A stretch of 64,000 bases of DNA from Candidatus Desulfofervidaceae bacterium (GTDB lineage: Bacteria; Desulfobacterota; Desulfofervidia; Desulfofervidales; Desulfofervidaceae): contig JAMOPI010000031.1 of assembly GCA_027064585.1 (NCBI GenBank), positions 17,032 through 81,031 of the forward strand. Reading direction: 5' to 3'. Made by a program: the position numbers and the translations under genes. The notes under the pieces are model-generated. The model saw only the letters and a program-made list of their open reading frames with translations, was not told the DNA's origin and did not search any database. Below, in pieces: positions 56,122 through 64,000 of this stretch (the stretch's first letter is position 1; every line of letters starts with the position of its first letter).

Positions 56122-57690
56122 ATGCAGGAGAAATGCCTTCTTTTTGATACCGAACTTTGGTTTGCCTTTTTGTCTGAAACAGCCGATGAGGTTGTTTTAA
56201 AGGTCTTTTCCTTTTTGGAAAAAGAAAATCTTCCTTTCTATATTGCTACCGTCCAGTTACCAAGTTTAGAAGTTCGGTCTAAAGAAAGGTTAGGCCACAA
56301 GGGGAAGTTTTGGGAGTTATTAAAAAAGGCACGTTTGGTGAAAACACCTTCCTACATTGACTTAGATGACCCTTTGGCCCAACGGGACATAGAGCGGTAT
56401 TTAATCAAATTAAGTGCCGAAAGTATTGGAGGTAAGGTTATTACATACAATAAAAATTTTTTAGACCTGGCTAAGCATGTTGCTATTTCCCCAGAAGAAT
56501 TCTTACAATCCAATCCGGAAAATGTCCTTCCCTTTTGTCATCTGAAGAGGCAGTATCTTTTAATTTATGAAAAAATTGAAAGACGTCTTGATATAGTTTT
56601 TAAGCACAACCGCTTTATCAATGGCCCAGAGATAGAAGAACTTGAAAATCGCTGTGCCGAATTTGTAGGCACAAAACATGCTATTGGAGTTTCTTCAGGC
56701 ACAGATGCCCTCCTTTTAAGCCTCCTGGCCTATGGGGTTGGACCTGGGGATTATATTATCACCACTCCTTTTACATTTATGGCCACGGCCGAAGTTATCG
56801 TTCTTTTAGGGGCTACCCCCCTTTTTGTAGATATAGATGAAAGTAGCTATAACATTGCTCCTGAAAAAATAAGAGAATTTTTAAAACACCCGCTTGACCC
56901 AATCACAGGAAAAGAAATTCCTTTAGAAGCCATAAAAGGCCTTATTGCCGTAGATCTTTACGGCCAACCGGCAGATTTTGATGCGATAAAAGAAGTCTTG
57001 CCTCCTCACTTTTTTATAATTGAGGATGCGGCCCAGGCCTTTGGGGCTGAGTATAAGGGCAGGAGGGCAGGGGGCCTAGGCGATATTGGTATTACCTCCT
57101 TTTTCCCGGCTAAGCCTTTAGGGGCCTACGGAGATGGGGGCATGGTGTTTACCAATGACGATGCCTTGGCCGAAAAAATCAGATGGCTTAAGGATCACGG
57201 GCAGGATGCCAGATATAACCACCGTTTAGTCGGTCTTAATGCTAGGTTGGATGCCCTTCAAGCGGCGGTATTGCTGGCTAAACTTGACCTGTTTATAAAA
57301 GAAGAGCGCAGAAAACGAAATGAAGTTGCCTGCTGGTATCATACGGCCTTAAAGGAATTAGAAGAAGAAGGAAAAATAAAGCTGCCTACCCCTGATCCTG
57401 AAAAGGATAGTCCTATCTTTTCTGTCTGGGCACAATATTCTATCCTGGCCCAAAGAAGAGATGATTTAATGCAGTTTTTGGCGGAACGCCATATCCCTAC
57501 CGCCATCCACTATCCTAAACCTTTACCCTTACAGCCAGCCTTTTCATCGTTTGGTTATCAAAAAGGCAGTTTTCCTGTAGCCGAAAGGGTAGCCCAAAGG
57601 ATTATCAGCCTACCGCTAGATGCCTGGAAGAAAAAAGAAGAAGTTTTCAGGGTAGTTGAAGCTATCAAGGAATTTTACCGATGTGATTGA
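56122..57690 (+). CDS. PIN-domain fused to DegT/DnrJ/EryC1 aminotransferase
   Basis: 522 aa in one frame. Residues 1-135 look like a PIN domain: LLFDTELWFAFL (Asp9), LIKLSAESIGGKVITYNKNFL and the end AISPEEFLQ. Residues ~150-522 are a sugar aminotransferase: SSGTDALLLSLLA, PTTFTF-like PFTFMATAE, VDLYGQPADFDAIK, EDAAQAFGAE (Asp302), SFFPAKPLGAYGDGG (PLP Lys331). The second half transfers an amino group to a nucleotide-sugar. The third PIN acidic residue appears changed, so ribonuclease activity is uncertain. ATG preceded by only a weak site. Confidence 0.85.
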   Translation: MQEKCLLFDTELWFAFLSETADEVVLKVFSFLEKENLPFYIATVQLPSLEVRSKERLGHKGKFWELLKKARLVKTPSYIDLDDPLAQRDIERYLIKLSAESIGGKVITYNKNFLDLAKHVAISPEEFLQSNPENVLPFCHLKRQYLLIYEKIERRLDIVFKHNRFINGPEIEELENRCAEFVGTKHAIGVSSGTDALLLSLLAYGVGPGDYIITTPFTFMATAEVIVLLGATPLFVDIDESSYNIAPEKIREFLKHPLDPITGKEIPLEAIKGLIAVDLYGQPADFDAIKEVLPPHFFIIEDAAQAFGAEYKGRRAGGLGDIGITSFFPAKPLGAYGDGGMVFTNDDALAEKIRWLKDHGQDARYNHRLVGLNARLDALQAAVLLAKLDLFIKEERRKRNEVACWYHTALKELEEEGKIKLPTPDPEKDSPIFSVWAQYSILAQRRDDLMQFLAERHIPTAIHYPKPLPLQPAFSSFGYQKGSFPVAERVAQRIISLPLDAWKKKEEVFRVVEAIKEFYRCD

Positions 57691-58280
57691 GCTAGAAGCT
57701 CTTTCCAGATTGCCCTTACCTGTTTTTCGGTTTCTTCTAAGCTGGCTTCATTTTTGATGACAATGTCAGCGTGTTTTACCTTTTTTACAATCGGCCACTG
57801 AAGGGAAATGAGTTTTTGTGCCTCTTCCTCTGTTAATCCCCTTTCTTTTAACCGGTCTAGACAGACTTTTGGCCTGGCATAGACGGTAAGAATAAGGTCA
57901 AACAGCCCCTGCCACCCTGCCTCAAATAAAAGAGGCACTTCTACAATGACAATTCCTTTAGGGTTTTCTTTTTCGTATGCCTTTAGTTGGGTAGTCACCA
58001 CTTTATATATGGCCGGATGAAGAATGGCCTCTAATTTCTTTTTATCTTCAAACGAACTCAAAAGACGCTGACGTAAATAGGCCCGGTTTAGGCTCCCATC
58101 TGGCCGAAGACAAGCCTGACCAAAGACAGATACGATTTGACGATAGCAATCCTGACCTAGAGAGAGGAGGCGATGACAGATTTCATCAGTACTTATCACT
58201 CTTGCTCCCAGCCTAGCAAACATTTTCATAACTGTTGTCTTTCCGCTTCCAGGTGCACCGGTAAGACCAATTTTAAGCAC
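57675..58280 (-). CDS. coaE: Dephospho-CoA kinase
   Basis: 201 aa P-loop kinase. GLTGAPGSGKTTVMKMFARLGARVISTDEI, then LLFEAGWQGLFD and VPLLFE; last step of CoA synthesis. Overlaps rluD by 8 bases and converges with the fused aminotransferase (16-base overlap). Confidence 0.95.
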   Translation of the reverse strand: MLKIGLTGAPGSGKTTVMKMFARLGARVISTDEICHRLLSLGQDCYRQIVSVFGQACLRPDGSLNRAYLRQRLLSSFEDKKKLEAILHPAIYKVVTTQLKAYEKENPKGIVIVEVPLLFEAGWQGLFDLILTVYARPKVCLDRLKERGLTEEEAQKLISLQWPIVKKVKHADIVIKNEASLEETEKQVRAIWKELLAQSHR

Positions 58281-59244
58281 GAGTTACCTCTTTTATCTTT
58301 TCTATAAATACTGTCATATCTTCGGGTAAAGGCGCCACAAATTCCATCCTTTCTCCGCTTATAGGATGTGTAAATCTGACCCGCCAGGCATGAAGCATAA
58401 GACGGGGTGTTTGTTTGAGTAAGGCGCGCATGGCCTTATCGGGGATTTTGCTAAGGCGGCTTTTGCGTAGATAAAGGGGATCGCCCAAGATAGGGTGGCC
58501 AATGGCCGTTAAGTGGACGCGTATTTGGTGGGTACGTCCAGTCTTGGGCTGACACAAAAGCAGGCTGCAATAAGAAAATGCCTCTTTTAATTCCCAAAGG
58601 GTAAGGGCATCTCTGGGTTTTTGGGTATGAATAGAAAACTTCTTGCGGTCCGTAGGATGTCTGCCGATAGGAAAGTCTATTACGCCTTTTCCTTTTTCTG
58701 GTACTCCTAATACTAAACACAAATATTCCTTTTCAATAAGACGTTCTTTAAACTGGCGACTTAGTTCAAGATGGGCCACATCGTTCTTGGCTACCAAAAG
58801 AACACCAGAGGTATCTTTATCCAACCGATGGACAATACCAGGCCGTTTTACCCCGCCAATGCCAGAGAGATCTTGACAATGATGAAGAAGGGCATGCACA
58901 AGGGTACCTTGTTCATGTCCTGGGGCAGGATGGACGACCATCCCTGCTGCTTTATTGACCACAATAAGGTGTTTATCCTCGTAAAGGATATCCAAAGGAA
59001 TGGCCTCTGGGTTTAATTCACTTTCTTGGGGAATGGGGGGAACAAAAACGATTTTTTGTCCTGGCTTTAAACGGTAATTTGCCTTTGAAACAACCCTCTC
59101 ATCAATCTTTACTAATCCTTCAGTGATAGCCTTCTGGATTTGAGAACGGGTAATGCCTGTAACCTCAGCCAAAAAGACATCCAATCTCTTGGCAGCGTCT
59201 TTTTCTTCAACAATGTGAATTTGTAAATTAGAGGTAGAAACCAC
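58273..59244 (-). CDS. rluD: 23S rRNA pseudouridine synthase, RluA/RluD family
   Basis: 323 aa. N-terminal S4 domain (RLDVFLAEVTGITRSQIQKA), then catalytic Asp in GIVHRLDKDTSGVLLVAKN and TGRTHQIRVHLTAIGHP. Probably makes the RluD sites of helix 69. Same operon as coaE; 3 bases downstream of carD. Confidence 0.93.
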   Translation of the reverse strand: MVSTSNLQIHIVEEKDAAKRLDVFLAEVTGITRSQIQKAITEGLVKIDERVVSKANYRLKPGQKIVFVPPIPQESELNPEAIPLDILYEDKHLIVVNKAAGMVVHPAPGHEQGTLVHALLHHCQDLSGIGGVKRPGIVHRLDKDTSGVLLVAKNDVAHLELSRQFKERLIEKEYLCLVLGVPEKGKGVIDFPIGRHPTDRKKFSIHTQKPRDALTLWELKEAFSYCSLLLCQPKTGRTHQIRVHLTAIGHPILGDPLYLRKSRLSKIPDKAMRALLKQTPRLMLHAWRVRFTHPISGERMEFVAPLPEDMTVFIEKIKEVTRA

Positions 59245-59247
59245 TTC

Positions 59248-59733
59248 TCACAGGGACAAGATTTGTCTGATTTGGTTGTCTATCTCTTCTTCTGAACACG
59301 CTTGCGCAATGGATAGTTCTTTTACTAACAATCGTCTAGCCGTATCTAAGAGCTTTCTTTCGCCAAAGGAAAGTTCCTTTTCTTCTTGAAGAAAAACCAA
59401 GCTTTTTAGCACCTCAGCCACATCGTAGATAGAACCAGTCTTTAGCTTTTCTACAAATTCCTTATAACGCTTGTTCCAACTACTCTTGTCGTTTGGAAAC
59501 TCTGATTTCTTTTTCAGAATGGAAAATACCTTGGGTACATCTTCTTTAGAGATAATAGGACGAAGGCCAACTGTTTTGGCGTTGTTTGTAGGTACCATAA
59601 TGATCATCCCATTTTCTAAGATGCGCATGATGTAAAAATCTTGGGTTTGGCCACCTATCTCTTTCTTTTCTATGGATTCAATCACTCCTACCCCTTGGGC
59701 TGGATAAACTGCCAGATCTCCTACTTTAAACAT
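59248..59733 (-). CDS. carD: CarD family transcriptional regulator
   Basis: 161 aa. The RNA polymerase-interacting domain opens FKVGDLAVYPAQGVGVIESI, with GGQTQDFYIMRILENGMII; the C-terminal half is helical. CarD binds the RNAP beta subunit and tunes open-complex formation. ATG at 59733 with AAGGGGAAGG is preferred over 59769. First of carD-rluD-coaE. Confidence 0.93.
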   Translation of the reverse strand: MFKVGDLAVYPAQGVGVIESIEKKEIGGQTQDFYIMRILENGMIIMVPTNNAKTVGLRPIISKEDVPKVFSILKKKSEFPNDKSSWNKRYKEFVEKLKTGSIYDVAEVLKSLVFLQEEKELSFGERKLLDTARRLLVKELSIAQACSEEEIDNQIRQILSL

Positions 59734-59804
59734 CGGCCTTCCCCTTTTAAGTTTTGAATATTTTATCACATTTTGCTTTAGTTGCCAAATGGAATAAAGT
59801 TCCC

Positions 59805-60113
59805 TAGATCCGTGATTGCTCTAAAAGAAACCCCGCAAGTGTGTTAAAATAGGGTGGTTTTTTAAAAAAACATAATCACCTAAAAGGTGAAAACACACAC
59901 TTGCAAGGCACCTGCGAGGTAAGAACAATGATAAAACAAAAAAGCTCTAAAGTAAAGCAAGCTATTTTACCATTTATTTTAGAAACTGCTCAGGAAATTA
60001 TCACTCCCAGAGCAGGTTTAGTTTTATTTGGTGAGTTTGTTTATGGATTAAGGCTGAATCAAAGGGCAGATAAATATCTGCCTTTGCCTAAAAGTGGCAG
60101 AGGGTATAAGCCT
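59805..60113 (+). mobile_element. IS1380-like remnant (copy C)
   Basis: Left terminal repeat ATCCGTGATTG (59808-59818) and leader stem CCCGCAAGTGTG followed by CACACTTGCAAGG. The transposase start is preserved better here than in the other copies. The right terminal repeat is absent: homology stops near 60113, about 30 bases before the argH 3' end, so the right side was deleted. Confidence 0.7.
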
Positions 60114-60188
60114 TTGCACACAAACAACTTTGAGATGCGCCCATTCACTCAGGCTGTTTTAGTAGTTCTTCCGTCAATTCAGCCTTGA
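59928..60188 (+). pseudogene. IS1380-like transposase N-terminal fragment
   Basis: MIKQKSSKVKQAILPFIL, EIITPRAGLVLFGEFVYGLR, ADKYLPLPKSGRGYKP: the first ~62 residues of a transposase with the catalytic domain missing. The frame then runs by chance into the opposite strand of argH. It is the most complete N-terminus among the three copies. Confidence 0.7.
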
Positions 60189-61542
60189 TTTTGGCTATCT
60201 GTCGTTTTACTTCCTCAAAACTGGTACCACCAAAGGAGTTGCGTCTTGCCACGGCTGCCTTTACATCTAATATCTTTTTTGCATCCTCCTCCATTAAGGG
60301 CGAAAAGCTTTGCATCTCATTCAAGCTAAGTTGTTCAAGCTCCTTTCCTTTTTCCTGACAATAACGCACCATCTCGCCCACAACCCGATGGGCCTGGCGA
60401 AAGGGTAGTCCCTTTGTTACAAGGTAATCTGCTAGGTCAGTAGCCAAAAGATATCCTTTTTGCGTGGCCCTAAGCATATTTTGGCCTTTTATCTTTATGT
60501 TTTGCCAGAGTTGAGCCAGTATAGTCAAAGAAGGCTTAATTGTATCTATCGTGTCAAAAAGGGGCTCTTTATCTTCTTGTAAATCACGGTTATAGCTCAA
60601 GGGCAGGCCCTTTAGGACGATTAAAAGGGCAATTAAGTTGCCCAAAACACGTCCTGTTTTCCCCCGTATAAGTTCAGCCACATCTGGGTTTTTCTTTTGT
60701 GGCATAATACTGCTCCCTGTGCAAAAGGCATCGTCTATCTCTATGAAATCAAACTCCTGCGAGGACCACAAAATTAACTCTTCGGCCATACGGCTTAGAT
60801 GCACGGCTAAAATAGCAGAAACGCTTAAAAACTCTAAGATAAAATCCCGATCACTGACGGTATCCATGCTGTTCTCACTCACCTTAGAAAAACCTAAAAT
60901 CTTTGCCACATAATGTCTATCTATGGGAAAGGTTGTTCCGGCCAAGGCTGCACTGCCTAGAGGCATAACATCTACACGTTTATAACAATCAGCAAACCTC
61001 TCCCTATCCCGCTTCAGCATCTGCACATAGGCCAGCAAATGATGGGCTAAGGAAACAGGCTGGGCCCTTTGCAGGTGGGTATAGCCAGGCAAAATGGTTT
61101 CTATATGTTCCTCGGCCACCGCAAGGAGACTTTGCATAAGTTCTTTAATTGCCTGCATAATGGCCCGGATTTCCTCTTTCAGATATAGCCGCATGTCTAG
61201 AACAATCTGATCGTTCCTGCTCCGAGCCGTATGTAATTTGGCCGCCACCTTTCCAATCTTTTCGTGCAATCGTCTCTCAATGGCCATGTGGATGTCTTCA
61301 TCAGCGGCCGTAAAGACAAACTCACCCTTCTCAATTTCTTCTTTAATCTCCTTTAGTCCTTGAATGATGCGCTCGGCCTCCTCTGACTTGATGATGCCCT
61401 GCTTAGCTAGCATTCTGACATGAGCAATACTGCCAGCAATGTCTTGTTTATAAAGGCGCTTATCAAAGTGGATAGAGGCCGTAAATTCCTCTACTAGCTT
61501 GGCTGTTTCCTTGCTAAAACGTCCCCCCCAGAGTTTGGCCAT
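60145..61542 (-). CDS. argH: Argininosuccinate lyase
   Basis: 465 aa. Final step of arginine synthesis. The signature GSSIMPQKKNPDVAELIRGK is exact; AARSRNDQ-type TARSRNDQIVLDMR, and GYTHLQRAQPVSLAHH (catalytic His) are present. ATG at 61542 (AKLWGGRFSKE) behind GGAGGAG fits the family and is 2 bases from the argG stop. Confidence 0.97.
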   Translation of the reverse strand: MAKLWGGRFSKETAKLVEEFTASIHFDKRLYKQDIAGSIAHVRMLAKQGIIKSEEAERIIQGLKEIKEEIEKGEFVFTAADEDIHMAIERRLHEKIGKVAAKLHTARSRNDQIVLDMRLYLKEEIRAIMQAIKELMQSLLAVAEEHIETILPGYTHLQRAQPVSLAHHLLAYVQMLKRDRERFADCYKRVDVMPLGSAALAGTTFPIDRHYVAKILGFSKVSENSMDTVSDRDFILEFLSVSAILAVHLSRMAEELILWSSQEFDFIEIDDAFCTGSSIMPQKKNPDVAELIRGKTGRVLGNLIALLIVLKGLPLSYNRDLQEDKEPLFDTIDTIKPSLTILAQLWQNIKIKGQNMLRATQKGYLLATDLADYLVTKGLPFRQAHRVVGEMVRYCQEKGKELEQLSLNEMQSFSPLMEEDAKKILDVKAAVARRNSFGGTSFEEVKRQIAKIKAELTEELLKQPE

Positions 61543-61544
61543 CT

Positions 61545-62747
61545 TTACCTTCTCCTCCGATACCACATCTGTAGGCGTAGTCCGTGGAGACGGATAAATC
61601 CTTCAGCATCCTTTGGTGTATAGCCCCTGCCTGCCTCAAAGGTGGCTAGCTCTTGGGTGTAAAGGCTATAGGGCGAACGTCTACCCAAAACGATGCACTG
61701 GCCTTTGTAAAGTTTTACTTTTACCTCGCCGGTGACATTTTCTTGGGTCTTGTCTATAAAGGTCTGCAGAGCCTCCCTTTCAGGCGAAAACCAGAAGCCA
61801 TAATAAATGAGTTCGGCATAGCGCGGGATAAGACTATCGCGCAGGTGCATTACCTCCCGATCCATGGTGATAGTTTCTAAGGCCTGATGGGCAATCCTTA
61901 AGATCGTTCCACCTGGGGTCTCGTATACTCCCCGCGATTTGATACCCACAAAGCGGTTTTCTACCAAATCTACACGACCAACGCCATGCCTGCCCCCGAT
62001 TTTGTTTAAGTAATCCAAAAGTCGTGCTGGTAACAGCCTCTCACCGTTTACAGCCACAGGATCGCCTTTTTCAAAGGTAATTACTACTTCTTCTGGTTCA
62101 TCCGGTGCCTTTTGGGGATCAACTGTCATTTTAAACATATCAGGTAGAGGCGGTTGCCAAGGATCTTCTAAAATGCCACCTTCATAGCTAATATGGAGAA
62201 GGTTACGGTCTATACTATAAGGTTTTTCGGGAGTGACTTCTATGGGAATACCTTTCTTTTGCGCATAGGCAATGAGGTCACTCCGTCCTTTAAATTCCCA
62301 TTCCCGCCAAGGGGCAATGATTTTTAAGTGGGGCGCCAAGGCCATATAGGTCAACTCAAATCTCACCTGATCATTGCCTTTGCCTGTGGCTCCGTGGGCA
62401 ACGGCATCGGCATTTTCCTCTAAGGCAATCTCCACCTGTTTTTTGGCAATGACCGGCCGGGCCAAAGAGGTACCTAAGAGATAGCCTGCTTCATACATCA
62501 CATTGGCCCGAAAGGCGGGAAAGACAAAATCCCGTACAAATTCCTCTTTTAAATCTACTAAATAAAACTTATCTGCCCCTGTTGCTTTGGCCTTTTTTTC
62601 TAAGCCTGCCAATTCCTCTTCTTGCCCCACATCCGCCACAAAGGCGATGACTTCACACTCATATCTTTCTTTTAACCACCTTAAGATTACCGAGGTATCA
62701 AGACCCCCTGAATAGGCCAAAACCACCTTGTTGATCGTCTTTGGCAT
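61545..62747 (-). CDS. argG: Argininosuccinate synthase
   Basis: 400 aa. [18 protein letters not shown] (PP-loop), [26 protein letters not shown] and YETPGGTIL are diagnostic. Joins citrulline and aspartate. ATG at 62747 with GGGAG is preferred to 62786. Follows the universal stress gene by 2 bases. Confidence 0.98.
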   Translation of the reverse strand: MPKTINKVVLAYSGGLDTSVILRWLKERYECEVIAFVADVGQEEELAGLEKKAKATGADKFYLVDLKEEFVRDFVFPAFRANVMYEAGYLLGTSLARPVIAKKQVEIALEENADAVAHGATGKGNDQVRFELTYMALAPHLKIIAPWREWEFKGRSDLIAYAQKKGIPIEVTPEKPYSIDRNLLHISYEGGILEDPWQPPLPDMFKMTVDPQKAPDEPEEVVITFEKGDPVAVNGERLLPARLLDYLNKIGGRHGVGRVDLVENRFVGIKSRGVYETPGGTILRIAHQALETITMDREVMHLRDSLIPRYAELIYYGFWFSPEREALQTFIDKTQENVTGEVKVKLYKGQCIVLGRRSPYSLYTQELATFEAGRGYTPKDAEGFIRLHGLRLQMWYRRRR

Positions 62748-62749
62748 GG

Positions 62750-63637
62750 TTATTCTCCCCTCACCAATAATATAGGCTGTTTGCACATCTCTAAGACCTT
62801 AGTGGATACACTTCCTAAGAACATACCTTTAAAAAAACCACGGCCATGATGTCCCATCACGATCAAAGACGCTCCCTCTTCCTCGGCAATATTGACAATC
62901 TCAAGGGCAGGTCTGCCTACTTTTAAAACTGGTTTAATCCTAAGGCCATGGGCCTCTAGATCTTTCTTTAGTTGCACCAGATTTTGTTCGTTTTCCCTTA
63001 AGATTTCAGCTAGCTTATCCTCAGATACATCTTTGACTTTGGCCTCATCAATAATCCGACAGACAATAACTTCTTTTGTTTCCTCAGTATTTAATTGCAA
63101 CAGATACTGCATTGCTGCCATGGCACAGGGAGACCAATCGGTAGGGAATAAAATCCGTTCAAAGAGCCGTTCGCTCACAAACTGAAAGGTATATTTATCG
63201 TAATGCTCTATCACCTTAAGCTTGTAGACCAGGACTGGAATTTTACTGTGTTTGATCACATTATGGGTTACGCTGCCTAAGATAAGACCAGCAATAAATC
63301 CCTTGCCGTGGGCTCCCATGACGATTAACTTGACTTTTTCTTCTTCAGCTACTCTTAAAATTTCCTTAAATGGCGTCCCTAGTTCTACTCTGGTTTTTAC
63401 CTTAAACCCTGCATTTTCCAGCCGTTCAGCCCAACTTTCTAATACGGTATGGGCATTCTTTTGGAGGTCTAGTAAAAAGTTGGGATCAAGTTCTGGCCAA
63501 TCTGAGGCTATGATAGGGCTTACGGCATGCAAAAGTACTACCTCTTGTGTACCTACCTTTTGAAAGGCCGGTAATCCCTCTAATAACTTTTCTGCCTGTA
63601 AAGAAAAGTCTGTGGGAAAAAGCAACTTGCCTAGCAT
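62750..63637 (-). CDS. Tandem universal stress protein
   Basis: 295 aa with two UspA domains (about 1-145 and 155-295). Both carry an ATP-binding GxxGxG(9-10)G(S/T) loop: [17 protein letters not shown] and [17 protein letters not shown]. Cytoplasmic. Role uncertain, but it lies 43 bases after the hydrogenase gene, with GGAGG before its ATG, and may be cotranscribed. Confidence 0.95.
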   Translation of the reverse strand: MLGKLLFPTDFSLQAEKLLEGLPAFQKVGTQEVVLLHAVSPIIASDWPELDPNFLLDLQKNAHTVLESWAERLENAGFKVKTRVELGTPFKEILRVAEEEKVKLIVMGAHGKGFIAGLILGSVTHNVIKHSKIPVLVYKLKVIEHYDKYTFQFVSERLFERILFPTDWSPCAMAAMQYLLQLNTEETKEVIVCRIIDEAKVKDVSEDKLAEILRENEQNLVQLKKDLEAHGLRIKPVLKVGRPALEIVNIAEEEGASLIVMGHHGRGFFKGMFLGSVSTKVLEMCKQPILLVRGE

Positions 63638-63680
63638 TTATTCCTCCCTCTTTTTATCTCTATTGGACATAAGAAAGCTC

Positions 63681-64000
63681 TTAATAATTCTTTAACTCAC
63701 CAATCTTCTCTCCCTTTTTATCCACAATCAGCACATTTAAAGCTATGCCGCCATCCAGGCGATGTGTCGCACAACTAAGTCAGGGATCATACGCACGGAT
63801 GGCCATCTCTATCTTGTTAAGTAACCCCTGATCATATACCCCATCCTTTATCAACGCCTGCGCCGCCTGCTTTACACTCAAACTCATCGGCGCCGCATTG
63901 TGCGTCGTCCCGACAATCAGGTTCACCCTGGTAATTAAACCATTCTCATCTGCCTCATAGTCATGAATCAATGTCCCCCTTGGCGCCTCTACACAACCTA
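63681..64000 (-). CDS. [NiFeSe]-type hydrogenase large subunit with selenocysteine, 3' end only
   Basis: The frame is open to the window edge and reads CVEAPRGTLIHDYE, LITRVNLIVGTTHNAA, LNKIEMAIRAYDP, then TGA (63780-63782), then LSCATHRLDGGIALNVLIVD to TAA at 63681-63683. In Mvh/Vhu/Frh-type [NiFe] hydrogenases this site is DPCLSCATH, with the first Cys a nickel ligand. TGA in place of that Cys gives DPULSCATH, as in methanogen VhuU and Desulfovibrio [NiFeSe] enzymes. The C-terminal extension after the His is the part removed by the maturation protease. tRNA-Sec is present at 22469-22566. It couples H2 oxidation to an electron acceptor; the partner subunits lie outside. Confidence 0.9.
63749..63782 (-). 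promoter_or_regulatory. Candidate bacterial SECIS element
   Basis: Starts at the TGA. 22 bases after it lies a hairpin with stem CGCC/GGCG and loop TGGAT (63749-63761). In bacteria the SECIS loop lies about 18-23 bases after UGA and has G and U in the loop, which matches. The stem is short and weakly extended, so a folding calculation is needed. Confidence 0.45.

Noticed and set aside
60114..60188. Continuation of the IS1380-like frame past 60113 as a real protein
   Set aside because: Homology to the other copies ends near 60113, and the remainder is antisense to the argH 3' end.
63780..63971. Separate 63-aa protein ending at the TGA
   Set aside because: The frame has no proper start, is open to the window edge, and continues after TGA with the conserved LSCATH motif; it is a part of the hydrogenase gene.

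Overview
This window looks like a chromosomal stretch from a moderately AT-rich, anaerobic, Gram-negative bacterium, most likely a Desulfobacterota-type (former deltaproteobacterial) lineage. The main evidence is the minus-strand block kdsC-lptC-lptA-lptB-rpoN-hpf-rapZ-PTS IIA, which implies LPS export and sigma-54 control in a gene order typical of that group. Anaerobiosis is supported by the oxygen-sensitive NrdD/NrdG ribonucleotide reductase and by a Ni-Fe hydrogenase large subunit at the right edge. An archaeal-style family B DNA polymerase hints at thermophilic neighbours or lifestyle. No rRNA is present, so the taxonomy is inference.

Layout. 1-6.9 kb: partial HDOD protein, nrdDG with a promoter and two NrdR-like boxes, an IS remnant, then ppx/gppA-guaB. 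6.9-11.0 kb: tryptophan genes trpC-(marC)-trpF-trpB-trpA. 11.1-19.8 kb: tRNA-Asn carrying an 8.6-kb integrated island. It holds a DNA methyltransferase, a PD-(D/E)XK endonuclease, a DUF4209-like protein, a ribbon-helix-helix/unknown/PIN-like triad and a broken large serine recombinase. Inside it lies an inverted copy of what looks like the element's own attP junction. 19.8-22.6 kb: second recombinase remnant, hybrid sensor kinase, IS remnant, tRNA-Sec. 22.6-25.4 kb: an IspH-UbiA fusion and a glycosyltransferase. 25.4-31.9 kb (minus): HIT protein, NtrC-type regulator, SDR, PepA, Uma2, GatA, GatC. 32-37 kb: a MITE-like repeat, NfeD, GltX, MtaD. 36.6-42.8 kb: the rimI/PTS/rapZ/hpf/rpoN/lpt/kdsC block. 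42.9-45.9 kb: a probable sigma-54 operon with a membrane protein, two paralogous exported proteins and a sensor kinase. 46-50.4 kb: hydrolase, sixA-polB and a decayed ClC channel. 50.4-57.7 kb: pdxJ, a second MITE-like repeat, cvpA-mazG-fxsA-argJ, rhomboid, a ClpP-like protease and a PIN-aminotransferase fusion. 57.7-64 kb (minus): coaE-rluD-carD, an IS remnant, argH-argG-usp and the hydrogenase 3' end.

Two distant features belong together. The hydrogenase reading frame has an in-frame TGA exactly where the nickel-ligand cysteine of the DPCxxC motif should be, and it continues after the TGA with the expected family sequence. A complete tRNA-Sec gene with a good promoter lies 41 kb away. The gene is therefore read here as a selenocysteine-containing [NiFeSe]-type hydrogenase, not a truncated one. 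The strongest candidates for undescribed biology are this selenoprotein, the sigma-54 envelope operon with its paired upstream palindromes, the island triad next to the recombinase, and the two gene fusions (IspH-UbiA and PIN-DegT).
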